Positions 24,548 to 33,161 of a stretch of 64,000 nucleotides of DNA are shown piece after piece. The stretch comes from Clostridia bacterium (GTDB lineage Bacteria; Bacillota; Clostridia; Oscillospirales; CAG-272): the NCBI GenBank assembly GCA_017504605.1, contig JAFVQW010000054.1:62001-126000 (forward strand), given 5' to 3'. The position numbers were made by a program, and so were the translations under genes. How positions within the stretch are numbered: position 1 is the first letter of the stretch; every line of letters starts with the position of its first letter. The notes beneath the pieces were generated by a model. It was not told where the DNA came from, ran no database searches, and saw only the letters and a list, made by a program, of their open reading frames with translations.

Positions 24548-24576
24548 ATTATACCCTAAATTTGCCCGTCTGTCAA
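24548..24576 (-). promoter_or_regulatory. Consensus SigA promoter of the T-box operon
   Basis: Minus strand TTGACA (24576-24571), 17 bases, TATAAT (24553-24548): perfect consensus. Strong initiation with attenuation downstream is the expected T-box design. Confidence 0.9.
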
Positions 24577-24621
24577 GGATTTTGCGAAAAAAGCTGCAAA
24601 GAGGCGCATATTATGTAACAA

Positions 24622-25533
24622 ATGGGGGTGAGAAAAACGTACTTTTTGGATATGCACTGCGACACGCTGACCGAGCGGGGGAAGCTCGTAAACGAATATA
24701 ATTTTTCGAATTTAGCGGGGCAGCTACAGGTCTTTGCCGCCTTCGTTCCAAATCGGGCGAGAGCGCCCGAGGTGCGCCGAGCCGAGCTTATGTTTTACGC
24801 GAGACGGTATAAGCGTGCCTGCGAGTGGGAGGGGCTTTACGAGGTGAAAAGCAAAAGTGACTTAAAAAAAGCAAAAGAGACAGGGGAGCGTGCGGCGATT
24901 TTCGCCGTCGAGGGCGGTGGCGGGCTCTTCGCGCCGTCGTGGGAGCTCGAGGCTCTTTACGCTATGGGGCTCCGTATTCTCGGCCTTGCCTGGGACGACA
25001 ACGAGCTTTCGGGCTCGTCGGGCAGTGAGAGGGGCCTTACCGCATACGGCCGAGAGCTGGTTATCCGCGCCGCCAAAATGGGAATAATTATTGACATTTC
25101 GCACCTATCCGACAGGGCCGCCGAGGAGGTGCTCGAGATATGCCCGACCCCGCCGATAGCCACACACTCGAATTTTCGCGAGGTCTGCCCCGCACGGCGC
25201 AATCTGCCCCTTCATATAGCGCGGGGGATAGCCGAGCGCGGCGGGGTCATAGGACTTAACCTCTACCCGCCGTTTTTAAACGAGAGCGGGAGTGCGGGGT
25301 GGGCGGATATTCTCCGCCACATTGATTACGCCCTCGGGAATTTCGGCGAGGGGGTGCTCGGCCTCGGGCTTGATATTGACGGCACGGGCGGAGTATACCC
25401 TCGGGGCTTCTCCGAGGGCGAGAGCATACACGATGCGGTGTATGACGTGCTCATAAAGCATTACCCGAGCTCCGTGGCCGAGGGGATTATCGGCGGGTGG
25501 GCGGTGAATTTTTTATCACGCACTCTGCCTTAG
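24622..25533 (+). CDS. Membrane dipeptidase-type peptidase (M19)
   Basis: A 303-residue zinc dipeptidase of the renal dipeptidase family. Metal ligands are in 'FLDMHCDTL' (HxD), 'AVEGGGGLF' (Glu ligand), 'IDISHLSDRAAEEVL' (His ligand) and 'ATHSNFREVCPARRNL' (His ligand), with 'GLGLDIDG' (final Asp). No signal peptide is present, so it acts in the cytoplasm on short peptides or D-amino-acid dipeptides. ATG 24622 has no strong ribosome site; a GTG six bases on lies next to GGGGG, so the true start may differ by a few residues. Confidence 0.85.
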   Translation: MGVRKTYFLDMHCDTLTERGKLVNEYNFSNLAGQLQVFAAFVPNRARAPEVRRAELMFYARRYKRACEWEGLYEVKSKSDLKKAKETGERAAIFAVEGGGGLFAPSWELEALYAMGLRILGLAWDDNELSGSSGSERGLTAYGRELVIRAAKMGIIIDISHLSDRAAEEVLEICPTPPIATHSNFREVCPARRNLPLHIARGIAERGGVIGLNLYPPFLNESGSAGWADILRHIDYALGNFGEGVLGLGLDIDGTGGVYPRGFSEGESIHDAVYDVLIKHYPSSVAEGIIGGWAVNFLSRTLP

Positions 25534-25560
25534 CCTCTGTCTTGCTGCTTTTTAACTAAA

Positions 25561-25590
25561 GGGGCTGTCACAGCTGTGACAGCCCCGTTA
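25561..25590. terminator. Bidirectional terminator
   Basis: GGGGCTGTCACAG (25561-25573) and its exact complement (25574-25586) between the dipeptidase and glmS genes, which converge. Confidence 0.8.
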
Positions 25591-25592
25591 TT

Positions 25593-27419
25593 TCATTCTA
25601 CCGTTACCGATTTAGCCAGGTTTCTCGGGCAGTCGATGTCGCAGCCGAGAATATATGCGACCTCGTATGCCAAAAGCTGAGAAAACACAACCGAGGCAAA
25701 CGGCATAAATATGCCCTCGAGCGTTGGCAGTATAAAGACCCTTTCTGCGTATTCCGAGGGAGCCTCGAGGTCCTCTCCCGCGAGAAGAATTACGAAGCCG
25801 CCGCGCGCTCTCACCTCTCTGATATTTCCTATCATCTTGTCGTGATATTTTTTGTCACAGGCGAGTGCAATTACGGGAACGCCCTCGGTAATGAGGGAAA
25901 GAGTGCCGTGCTTAAGCTCTCCCGCCGCATAGGCCTCGGTGTGAATGTAGGAGACCTCCTTAAGCTTAAGAGCCGACTCGAGACAGGCGGCATAGTCGCT
26001 GCCGCGGCCTATGTAATAGAGGTCCTTGGCGCTTTTGATTTCCTCGGCGAGCGCCCGAATTTCCGCACGTCTGTCTATTATGCTCCTTATCGCCCTCGGC
26101 ACCTCGGTTCTTATAAGCTCGCACATTTCTCTCGCCTCGCCGCCGGTGAGCCTGCCCTTAGCGTGGGCGAGTGCGATAGCGAGAAGATACATAGAGGCGA
26201 CCTGGGTCGTATAGCCCTTGGTCGTAGCAACCGATATTTCGGGGCCGGCGTTGGTATAGAGCACGAACTCGCTCTCGCGTGCGATAGCGGAGCCAACCGT
26301 GTTTATTATTCCGAGGCTGTGTGCGCCCCTCTCCTTCGCGAGCTTCAGCGCCGCGAGGGTGTCTGCGGTTTCTCCCGATTGAGAAATCGGAACGACGAGC
26401 GTATTTCCCGCGGTAATCGGCGGGTCGTAGCGGTATTCCGAGGCAAGCGTGACGAATACGGGAATTCCGGCGAGGCGCTCGATAAGCATACGCCCGACAA
26501 TTCCCGCGTGGTACGCCGAGCCGCAGGCAATTACCGATACCGAGTCAAACGATGCGAGCAGCTCCCCCGACATTCCAATACCCGAAAAATCGGGAAGGCC
26601 GCCCTCGGTGATGCCTCTCGCCGTGCGCGAGACGGCCTCGGGCTCCTCGTTTATTTCCTTAATCAGAAAGTGCTCAAAGCCGTCCTTCTTTGCCATTTCG
26701 TAGTCCCAGGCGACAGTCTCGAAGGAGAGAGCCCCCTCGGTGCCGTCCTTTTGGTAAAGCGTGATTTTTTCCTCGGTCAGGCAGAGAATTTCGTCGTCGT
26801 GGGGACGGAGCACCTCTCTCGAATAGGGGAGCAGGGCGGGTATATCCGATGCAAGATAGGAGCCCTCGGCACCCACCGCGCAAATCAGTGGATTATTCCT
26901 TCTCACCGCCCATATCTCGCTCGGCCTGTCGCAAAAGAGAATTGCCAGAGCAAAGGAGCCGACGAGCATAGAGGCGGCGCTCTGTATTGCCAGGCGTGCG
27001 TCCTTTGTCTTCGCATACTCGCGGTCTATAAGATGCACTATAGCCTCGGTATCGGTCTCGCTCTTAAAGCTGTAGCCGTCCTCGGCGAGAGATGCTCTGA
27101 GCGAGAGGAAATTATCTATAATTCCGTTGTGAACGAGAATTACGCTCTTTGATTCGTGGGGGTGGGCGTTTCTCTCGGACGGCTCGCCGTGAGTGGCCCA
27201 GCGGGTGTGGCCTATTGCGACAGAGGCATCGCTGCCGACCCCCCTCAGCCTCTCGTCGAGCGCCGAGACGCGCCCCGCGCATTTTACGGTTTCGTAGCCG
27301 TCACCGATTTTTAAGGTTATGCCCGCCGAATCGTATCCTCTGTATTCAAGCGCATAAAGCCCCGAGAGGACACATTCCTTTGCCCTTTTTCTTCCGACAA
27401 AGCCTACTATTCCGCACAT
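25593..27419 (-). CDS. glmS: Glutamine-fructose-6-phosphate aminotransferase
   Basis: A 608-residue enzyme making glucosamine 6-phosphate, the entry to UDP-GlcNAc and peptidoglycan. Cys2 in MCGIVGF is the glutaminase nucleophile; 'RWATHGEPSERNAHPH' and 'LVHNGIIDNFLSLR' belong to the glutaminase domain; two SIS domains follow ('PISQSGETADTLAALKLAKE' and 'YIGRGSDYAACLESALKLKE'); the end CPRNLAKSVTVE is the conserved C-terminus. It starts two bases after the preceding gene's stop with the ribosome site inside that gene. No glmS ribozyme can fit, because the gene is internal in its operon. Confidence 0.95.
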   Translation of the reverse strand: MCGIVGFVGRKRAKECVLSGLYALEYRGYDSAGITLKIGDGYETVKCAGRVSALDERLRGVGSDASVAIGHTRWATHGEPSERNAHPHESKSVILVHNGIIDNFLSLRASLAEDGYSFKSETDTEAIVHLIDREYAKTKDARLAIQSAASMLVGSFALAILFCDRPSEIWAVRRNNPLICAVGAEGSYLASDIPALLPYSREVLRPHDDEILCLTEEKITLYQKDGTEGALSFETVAWDYEMAKKDGFEHFLIKEINEEPEAVSRTARGITEGGLPDFSGIGMSGELLASFDSVSVIACGSAYHAGIVGRMLIERLAGIPVFVTLASEYRYDPPITAGNTLVVPISQSGETADTLAALKLAKERGAHSLGIINTVGSAIARESEFVLYTNAGPEISVATTKGYTTQVASMYLLAIALAHAKGRLTGGEAREMCELIRTEVPRAIRSIIDRRAEIRALAEEIKSAKDLYYIGRGSDYAACLESALKLKEVSYIHTEAYAAGELKHGTLSLITEGVPVIALACDKKYHDKMIGNIREVRARGGFVILLAGEDLEAPSEYAERVFILPTLEGIFMPFASVVFSQLLAYEVAYILGCDIDCPRNLAKSVTVE

Positions 27420-27420
27420 T

Positions 27421-28095
27421 TTATCTATCCTCCTTGGTAACGAAGACGTTAGCTTCCTTTATTATACTGTTTTCGGGGTAGACCCCGCGCAAGGAGAGCA
27501 GGGGATAGGCGGCACTGCCCCGCCCGATAACCGTTCCGGGATTTAAAACGCAGCCGCAGCCGATATCGGTATTGTCGCCGAGCACGGCGCCGAATTTGCG
27601 AAGCCCCGTGTCGTATTTTTTATCAAGCGTTACCGTAACGCCGCCACCGCCGAGCTTAAGGTTTGAGCACACCGCTCCCGCGCCCATATGGGCGTGAAGG
27701 CCGAGCACCGAGTCGCCGACGTAATTGTAATGCGGGATTTGCGCCCTGTCGGACACGACCGAGTTTTTTATCTCGGTCGAGTTTCCTATAACGCAGCCCT
27801 CACCGACAATTACGAAGCCGCGCAGATAGGCCCCCGGGCGCACCTCGGTATTTTTACCTATGACGGCGGGCGGCTCGATGACGGCGGTATCCGAAATTTT
27901 TACCCCCTCGCCGACAAGAACGCCGGGGGAGAAAACGGAATAGCCCGCGAGGCCGCCCTCGATAAGCTCCGATATAAAGTCCTTGATTTTGGGTATTATC
28001 TCCCAGGGGTACTCGGTGCTCAGAAAGAGCCTTGCTATATGGGGCGAGGTGGCAGAGAGCAGCTCTGCCGTTTTTATTTTCTTTTCGTGGCTCAT
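27421..28095 (-). CDS. Left-handed beta-helix acetyltransferase (GlmU C-domain-like)
   Basis: A 224-residue hexapeptide-repeat protein. Repeats such as 'VLVGEGVKISDTAVIEPPAV' and 'VIVGEGCVIGNSTEIKNSVV' run from about residue 50. 'IPHYNYVGDSVLG' and 'HMGAGAVCSNLKLGGG' correspond to the GlmU acetyltransferase site (His363/Tyr366 and the NIGAGTITCNYDG segment). The uridylyltransferase half of GlmU is absent. Sitting between glmM and glmS, it most likely acetylates glucosamine 1-phosphate, with uridylyl transfer done by another protein. Its ATG overlaps the glmM stop (ATGA). Confidence 0.82.
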   Translation of the reverse strand: MSHEKKIKTAELLSATSPHIARLFLSTEYPWEIIPKIKDFISELIEGGLAGYSVFSPGVLVGEGVKISDTAVIEPPAVIGKNTEVRPGAYLRGFVIVGEGCVIGNSTEIKNSVVSDRAQIPHYNYVGDSVLGLHAHMGAGAVCSNLKLGGGGVTVTLDKKYDTGLRKFGAVLGDNTDIGCGCVLNPGTVIGRGSAAYPLLSLRGVYPENSIIKEANVFVTKEDR

Positions 28096-29720
28096 TTTTG
28101 TATATACCCCTTTTTCTCTATGGCCGAGCGGGCTCTTTCTATATACCCGTCGCAAAGCTCCTCGCTTTTCGCCTCGACCATAATTCTGATTAGGGGCTCG
28201 GTGCCGCTCTCGCGAAGGAGAATTCTTCCGTCCTCTCCTATCTCCTCCGCTATTTCCCGAACCGCCGCCAAAATATCGGGGTCGCGTGCGACCCTCGCCT
28301 TATCGCTTACGCGGATATTCTTCATTTTCTGGGGTAATAGCACGAGCGGCCGTGTGAGCTCGGCAAGCGTAGCCTTCCTGTCGCACATCTCCTCGCAGAG
28401 CATTATCGCGGTGAGAATTCCGTCGCCCGTGGTGGCATATTTTTTGAGAATGATATGCCCCGACTGCTCGCCGCCTATCTTGTAGCCGCCCTCCTGCATA
28501 CATTCGTATACGAAGCGGTCGCCGACCCTCGTCGTGCGGTATTCTATACCCGCCTCGCGAAGCGCGCGGTAGAGCCCCGTGTTCGACATTACCGTCGTGA
28601 CTATCGTGTTTTTATCTAAAGACCCGCGCTCCTTAAGCCGCCGCCCGAGCACGTAGAGTATTCCGTCGCCGTCGACCACCCGCCCGTCGTGGGTGACTGC
28701 TATACAGCGGTCGGCATCGCCGTCGAAGGCAAAGCCGACGTCGAGCCTGTTTTCCCGCACGAGCTCGATAAGCCTCTCGATATGGGTCGAGCCGTAGCCG
28801 TTGTTGATATTCAGTCCGTCGGGCTCGGCCCCCGTTATATAGGTCTTGGCACCGAGCGCCTCGAACACCGCCTTCGCAATAGTCCAGGCCGCTCCGTTTG
28901 CGGTGTCGAGCCCTATTTTTATATCGCGGTAGGAGAAGGAGGCTATGGATATTAAATACCCGACGTATCTGTTACGCCCCGCCACGTAGTCGACAATTCG
29001 GCCGAGGCCCTCCTTTTCGGCGTAGGGAATATCGCCCTCGAGACCGAGACGGTCGTATTCTCCGTCGATATAGGCCTCGATAAGAGCGGTGGTGCCGTCG
29101 TCGAGCTTCTCGCCGTATCTGTTCAGAATTTTTATACCGTTGTCGTAAAAGGGATTGTGCGAGGCGGTTATCATAATGCCGCAGTCGAAGCCGTCAAGCC
29201 TCGTTACGTAGGATACGCTCGGCGTCGTGGTTACGTGGAGCATATGCGCATCGGCGCCCGAGGCCGCGAGGCCTGCCGCTATCGAATACTCGAGAGTGTA
29301 GCTTGAGCGGCGGGTATCCTTACCGATGACGACACGGGGCCTGTAATTATGCTTCTGACAGCCCGAGAGGCGCGAGGCATAGTACCAGCCGAGAAATCTG
29401 CCAATGCGGAAGGCCTGGTAGGCGGTGAGGTCTACGCCGACCTCGCCTCTAAAGCCGTCGGTGCCGAAATATTTGTTTGCGGTCTGACCCGCGCCCGCGC
29501 TTTTTTGTCTCTTTTCTATCTCGATTTCATCGCGGAGCAGCACGTCTGCCGATACGCCGAAGACGTTGCAAAGCTCGAGCGCCTTGTCTATTTGAGGCAG
29601 TGCCTGACCCATTTCCCATTTGGATATTGATTGGCGGGAAACCGAGAGCCTCTCGCTGAGGGCCTCCTGAGAAAGCCCGCGCTCGCGGCGCAAGAGGCTT
29701 ATTTTTTCTCCTATATTCAT
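28092..29720 (-). CDS. glmM: Phosphoglucosamine mutase with N-terminal XRE helix-turn-helix
   Basis: A 542-residue fusion. Residues 1-65 are a full XRE/Cro-type DNA-binding domain ('ISLLRRERGLSQEALSERLS', 'VSRQSISKWEMGQALPQIDK'); after a charged linker GlmM begins at 'KYFGTDGFRG' (83-92). The phosphoserine loop TASHNP is at 185-190, the metal loop 'DGDADR' and sugar loop 'GGEQSGH' follow, and 'RESGTEPLIRIM' closes the phosphate site. All catalytic motifs are intact, so it should convert GlcN-6-P to GlcN-1-P. The HTH is in frame, with a good GGGAG site before its ATG. It could tie enzyme state to transcription of cell-wall genes; that is inference. Confidence 0.9.
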   Translation of the reverse strand: MNIGEKISLLRRERGLSQEALSERLSVSRQSISKWEMGQALPQIDKALELCNVFGVSADVLLRDEIEIEKRQKSAGAGQTANKYFGTDGFRGEVGVDLTAYQAFRIGRFLGWYYASRLSGCQKHNYRPRVVIGKDTRRSSYTLEYSIAAGLAASGADAHMLHVTTTPSVSYVTRLDGFDCGIMITASHNPFYDNGIKILNRYGEKLDDGTTALIEAYIDGEYDRLGLEGDIPYAEKEGLGRIVDYVAGRNRYVGYLISIASFSYRDIKIGLDTANGAAWTIAKAVFEALGAKTYITGAEPDGLNINNGYGSTHIERLIELVRENRLDVGFAFDGDADRCIAVTHDGRVVDGDGILYVLGRRLKERGSLDKNTIVTTVMSNTGLYRALREAGIEYRTTRVGDRFVYECMQEGGYKIGGEQSGHIILKKYATTGDGILTAIMLCEEMCDRKATLAELTRPLVLLPQKMKNIRVSDKARVARDPDILAAVREIAEEIGEDGRILLRESGTEPLIRIMVEAKSEELCDGYIERARSAIEKKGYIQK

Positions 29721-29960
29721 AAAATCTCCCTTCTCATCAGAAATTAAAAAAGTCCACCTTTATTATAATAACAGTTTTCTCAAAAAAGGGCAACCAACCA
29801 AAGCTTGAAGTCTTTGCAACCGTGGGTTGCGATATTTTCTATTTTTGACGGATTTTAGCCTTGAAAAGCGGGGAGACGAAAAAAATTTTGACACCCGTTT
29901 TTTGCAAGGCAAGGAAAAAGAAAGGGAATTAGGTCGAACCTTAGAGCAAAAAAAGCAAAG
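29721..29960. other. Intergenic region upstream of the HTH-glmM operon
   Basis: A 303-base gap (29721-30023) without a gene. TTATTATAATAA (29760-29771) is a perfect palindrome covering a TATAAT -10 for the glmM operon on the minus strand; no good -35 is seen, which may mean an activator is needed. The rest is AT-rich with a GCAACC/GGTTGC hairpin near 29816. An open frame across it has no ribosome site and poor composition. Confidence 0.45.
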
Positions 29961-30016
29961 AAAAAAAGAGATGCTCGGTGCGGCACTCAGCAAAGAGCGA
30001 CACTCCCGAGCATCTC
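29961..30016 (-). terminator. Terminator of the citrate/isocitrate operon
   Basis: An 11-bp stem GAGATGCTCGG (29968-29978) with CCGAGCATCTC (30006-30016), followed on the minus strand by seven T. Confidence 0.85.
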
Positions 30017-30023
30017 GGATATT

Positions 30024-31199
30024 CTAAAGTGATTTGAGAGTTTCCATTACGTAATCGCCGAACTCGCGGCAGGTAGCACCCGTGTCGCGGCCGGTGATTG
30101 CAATTTTCTTCTCCTCGAAGGAGCAGACGTCGAGCGCACGCTCGAGCTTATCGGCTCTGTCCTGGTAGCCGATGTGAGACAGGAGCATTACGCAGGCGCG
30201 GAGCATCGACGAGGGGTCTGCATACTGCGCTCTGCCCTCTCTTACCATTCGGGGAGCCGAGCCGTGAATGGCCTCGAACATAGCGTATTTCTTACCGATG
30301 TTGGCGCAGCCCGCCGTGCCGACACCGCCCTGGAACTCGGCCGCCTCGTCGGAGATGATGTCACCGTAGAGGTTCGGAAGAAGCAAAATCTGGAAGTCGC
30401 GGCGGCGCTTCGTATCAACGAGCTTCGCCGTCATAATGTCGGCGTACCATTCGTCGGTGGTAATCTCGGGGTAGAGCTCTGCAACCTTGTGGCAGTCCTC
30501 GAGGAAGTTGCCGTCGGTGGTCTTAATAATGTTAGCCTTGGTAACGAGAGATACTCTCGTGCGGCCGTTCTTTCTCGCGTAGTCGTAGGCGAGGCGGGCA
30601 ATTCTGTCCGAGCCCTGCTTCGTCGTGACGGTGAAGTCCACGGCGAGGTCGTCGGTGACGTTGAAGCCCTCGCTTCCCACGGCGTAGCCGCCCTCGGTAT
30701 TCTCGCGGAAGATAGTCCAGTTAATTCCCTCGGCGGGAACCTTGACGGGACGGATATTTGCAAAGAGGTCGAGCGCCTTTCTCATAGCGACGTTTGCCGA
30801 CTCGATGTTCGGCATACCGTCACCCTTTTGGGGAGTTGTGGTAGGTCCCTTGAGAATTACGTCGGCAGAGAGCAGCTTCTCCATTACGTCGTCGGGAATA
30901 GCCTTGCCCTTCGCAATTCTGTTCTCAATGGTAAGGCCATCGATGTCGAAGAAGGTAACCTTGCCGCTCTCAACAAGGTCGGAGAGCATAAACTCGAGCA
31001 CGCGCCTTGCCTCGGCGGTGATAGTCGGGCCGATGCCGTCGCCGCCGCATACGCCGATTTTAATGGTATCGAGCGCGCCGTAGTCGGTAAAATCGCCCTG
31101 AGCCTTCATATTTTCAACACGGGTGAGCTGTTTTTCAAGAATTTTTCTGAATTTCGCGCACGCCGCGTCTAACTGTGCATTGTAAACTTCGCTTGACAT
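30024..31199 (-). CDS. icd: NAD(P)-dependent isocitrate dehydrogenase
   Basis: A 391-residue beta-decarboxylating dehydrogenase. 'ESANVAMRKALDLFANIRPV' carries the Ser-x-Asn of isocitrate binding seen in isocitrate rather than isopropylmalate enzymes. 'IFRENTEGGYA' has the substrate Tyr region, 'NLYGDIISDEAA' the metal Asp residues, and 'AIHGSAPRMVREGRAQYADP' the cofactor pocket. As last gene behind citrate synthase and aconitase it completes synthesis of 2-oxoglutarate. Isopropylmalate dehydrogenase is the main alternative, but gene context and SxN argue against it. Confidence 0.87.
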   Translation of the reverse strand: MSSEVYNAQLDAACAKFRKILEKQLTRVENMKAQGDFTDYGALDTIKIGVCGGDGIGPTITAEARRVLEFMLSDLVESGKVTFFDIDGLTIENRIAKGKAIPDDVMEKLLSADVILKGPTTTPQKGDGMPNIESANVAMRKALDLFANIRPVKVPAEGINWTIFRENTEGGYAVGSEGFNVTDDLAVDFTVTTKQGSDRIARLAYDYARKNGRTRVSLVTKANIIKTTDGNFLEDCHKVAELYPEITTDEWYADIMTAKLVDTKRRRDFQILLLPNLYGDIISDEAAEFQGGVGTAGCANIGKKYAMFEAIHGSAPRMVREGRAQYADPSSMLRACVMLLSHIGYQDRADKLERALDVCSFEEKKIAITGRDTGATCREFGDYVMETLKSL

Positions 31200-31218
31200 T
31201 TTTGTATTAACCTCTCTT

Positions 31219-33150
31219 TTAGCTTAAGGATTTTGTGTATGCAAGAAGGCCGCCCGCAAGAAGAATCTTACGCTGACGGGCGGAGAAGGCGAGCACGAGC
31301 TCGGCACACTCTCCCGTGGTCTTGTTTTTAAGAGTTGCGCTCTCGCCGCTCTTGATTGCCTCGGCAAAGCCCTCGATAAGAATTTCATCGCCCTCACTGA
31401 ATTTGTCGTAGTCGGCCTCGTTTTTCAGCGTCATCGGAACGATGCCGAAGTTGATGAGGTTGGCCACGTGAATTCGGGCGAAGCTCTTCGCGATAACCGC
31501 CCGTACGCCAAGATAAAGCGGAACGAGTGCGGCGTGCTCGCGCGAGGAGCCCTGGCCGTAGTTGGCACCGCCGAGAATTACTCCGCCGCCGAGCCTCTTT
31601 GCACGCTCGGGGAAGTCCTTGTCACACACGGTGAAGCAGAACTCCGAGAGCTTCGGCACATTCGAGCGGTAGGGAAGAATTTTCGCTCCCGCGGGCATGA
31701 TGTGGTCGGTGGTGATGTTGTCGCCAACCTTGAGAATGAGGCTCGAGACGAGATTTTCGTTGGGCGCCTTACCCTTCGGAATAGGCTTGATATTGGGGCC
31801 GCGCTCTACCGTTACGGCCTCGGCCTCGCACGCGGGCGCGGGAAGCTCGATAAGGTTATCGCATACGGTAAAGGTGTCGGGAAGAGTAATTTTCGGAGCC
31901 TCGCCGAGGGTTGTCGGGTCGGTGAATACACCCGTGAGGGCTGAGGCCGCCGCCGTCTCGGGAGAGACGAGATATACCTCGGCATCGGCAGTGCCGCTGC
32001 GGGCTAAGAAGTTGCGGTTGAAGGTACGCAGGCTGACACCCTTCGACTGCGGCGAGAAGCCCATACCGATACAGGGGCCGCACGCGCACTCGAGTATCCG
32101 GGCCCCCGCGGCTATGAGGTCGGCGAGAGCGCCGCACTCGGCGAGCATCGTATAAACCTGCTTCGAGCCGGGGGAGATAGAGAGCGAGACGTCGGGGTGC
32201 ACCGTCTTACCCTTAAGCATTCTCGCAACGGTAAGCATATCGAGAAGCGAGGAGTTGGTGCAGGAGCCGATGCATACCTGATTGATTTTCATACCCGAGA
32301 GCTCCGAGACCGCCTTCACGTTGTCGGGGCTGTGCGGGCAGGCGGCAAGCGGCGCGAGCTCGGAGAGATTTACCGTATAAACGGCGTCGTAGACGGCATC
32401 GGGGTCGGCAGAAAGCGGAAGGAAGTCGGCCTCTCTGCCCTCCTTACGGAGAAACTCGCGTGTCGCCTCGTCCGAGGGGAATATCGAGCTCGTTGCACCG
32501 AGCTCGGCACCCATATTCGTAATGGTGGCTCTTTGGGGCACAGAGAGCGTTTTAACGCCCTCGCCGCCGTATTCGACGATAGCGCCGACACCGCCCTTAA
32601 CTCCGAGGAGCGAGAGAACCTTAAGAATTACGTCCTTTGCCCCAACGTAGTCGGGAAGTGAGCCGATAAGGTTGATATGAATGATTTTAGGCATAGTGAT
32701 ATAGTATGCGCCGCCGCCCATCGCAACCGCGACGTCGAGGCCGCCCGCGCCCATACCGAGCATACCTATACCGCCCGCGGTGGGGGTGTGGCTGTCGGAG
32801 CCGATAAGGGTCTTACCCGGCACGCCGAAGCGCTCGAGGTGTACCTGGTGGCAGATACCGTTTCCCGGGCGGGAGAAGCGAATTCCGTGCCTTTTGGTCA
32901 CCGTTTGTATGTATCTGTGGTCGTCGGCGTTCTCAAAGCCCGCCTGAAGCGTGTTGTGGTCGATATAGGCCACCGAGAGCTCGGTTTTAACCCGCTCGGT
33001 GCCCATCGCCTCAAACTGAAGATATGCCATCGTGCCCGTGGCGTCCTGGGTGAGGGTCTGGTCTATGCGAAGGCCTATCTCACTCCCCTTAATCATCTCG
33101 CCCTCGACAAGATGGCTCTTAATAATTTTCTGTGCTATTGAATATCCCAT
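31219..33150 (-). CDS. acn: Aconitate hydratase
   Basis: A 643-residue [4Fe-4S] hydratase interconverting citrate and isocitrate. 'IGSDSHTPTAGGIGMLGMGA' is the N-terminal signature; the cluster cysteines are in 'QVCIGSCTNSSLLD' and 'ILECACGPCIGMG'; 'ADGAKILPYRSN'-equivalent 'MPAGAKILPYRSN' and 'NYGQGSSREHAALVPLYLG' are the swivel-domain signature. Length matches the short clostridial aconitase type rather than the 900-residue AcnA. It lies between the GntR regulator and isocitrate dehydrogenase genes on the same strand. Confidence 0.93.
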   Translation of the reverse strand: MGYSIAQKIIKSHLVEGEMIKGSEIGLRIDQTLTQDATGTMAYLQFEAMGTERVKTELSVAYIDHNTLQAGFENADDHRYIQTVTKRHGIRFSRPGNGICHQVHLERFGVPGKTLIGSDSHTPTAGGIGMLGMGAGGLDVAVAMGGGAYYITMPKIIHINLIGSLPDYVGAKDVILKVLSLLGVKGGVGAIVEYGGEGVKTLSVPQRATITNMGAELGATSSIFPSDEATREFLRKEGREADFLPLSADPDAVYDAVYTVNLSELAPLAACPHSPDNVKAVSELSGMKINQVCIGSCTNSSLLDMLTVARMLKGKTVHPDVSLSISPGSKQVYTMLAECGALADLIAAGARILECACGPCIGMGFSPQSKGVSLRTFNRNFLARSGTADAEVYLVSPETAAASALTGVFTDPTTLGEAPKITLPDTFTVCDNLIELPAPACEAEAVTVERGPNIKPIPKGKAPNENLVSSLILKVGDNITTDHIMPAGAKILPYRSNVPKLSEFCFTVCDKDFPERAKRLGGGVILGGANYGQGSSREHAALVPLYLGVRAVIAKSFARIHVANLINFGIVPMTLKNEADYDKFSEGDEILIEGFAEAIKSGESATLKNKTTGECAELVLAFSARQRKILLAGGLLAYTKSLS

Positions 33151-33161
33151 TTTTATTCCTT

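Noticed and set aside
25420..25620. glmS ribozyme
   Set aside because: glmS is internal to an operon with two bases between genes, so there is no leader to hold a ribozyme, and the downstream region is only a terminator.
25842..27152. 436-residue plus-strand frame opposite glmS
   Set aside because: Antisense shadow of a clear essential gene.
29827..30027. 66-residue plus-strand frame upstream of glmM
   Set aside because: Lysine-rich low-complexity peptide over an AT-rich gap and the icd terminator; no ribosome site.
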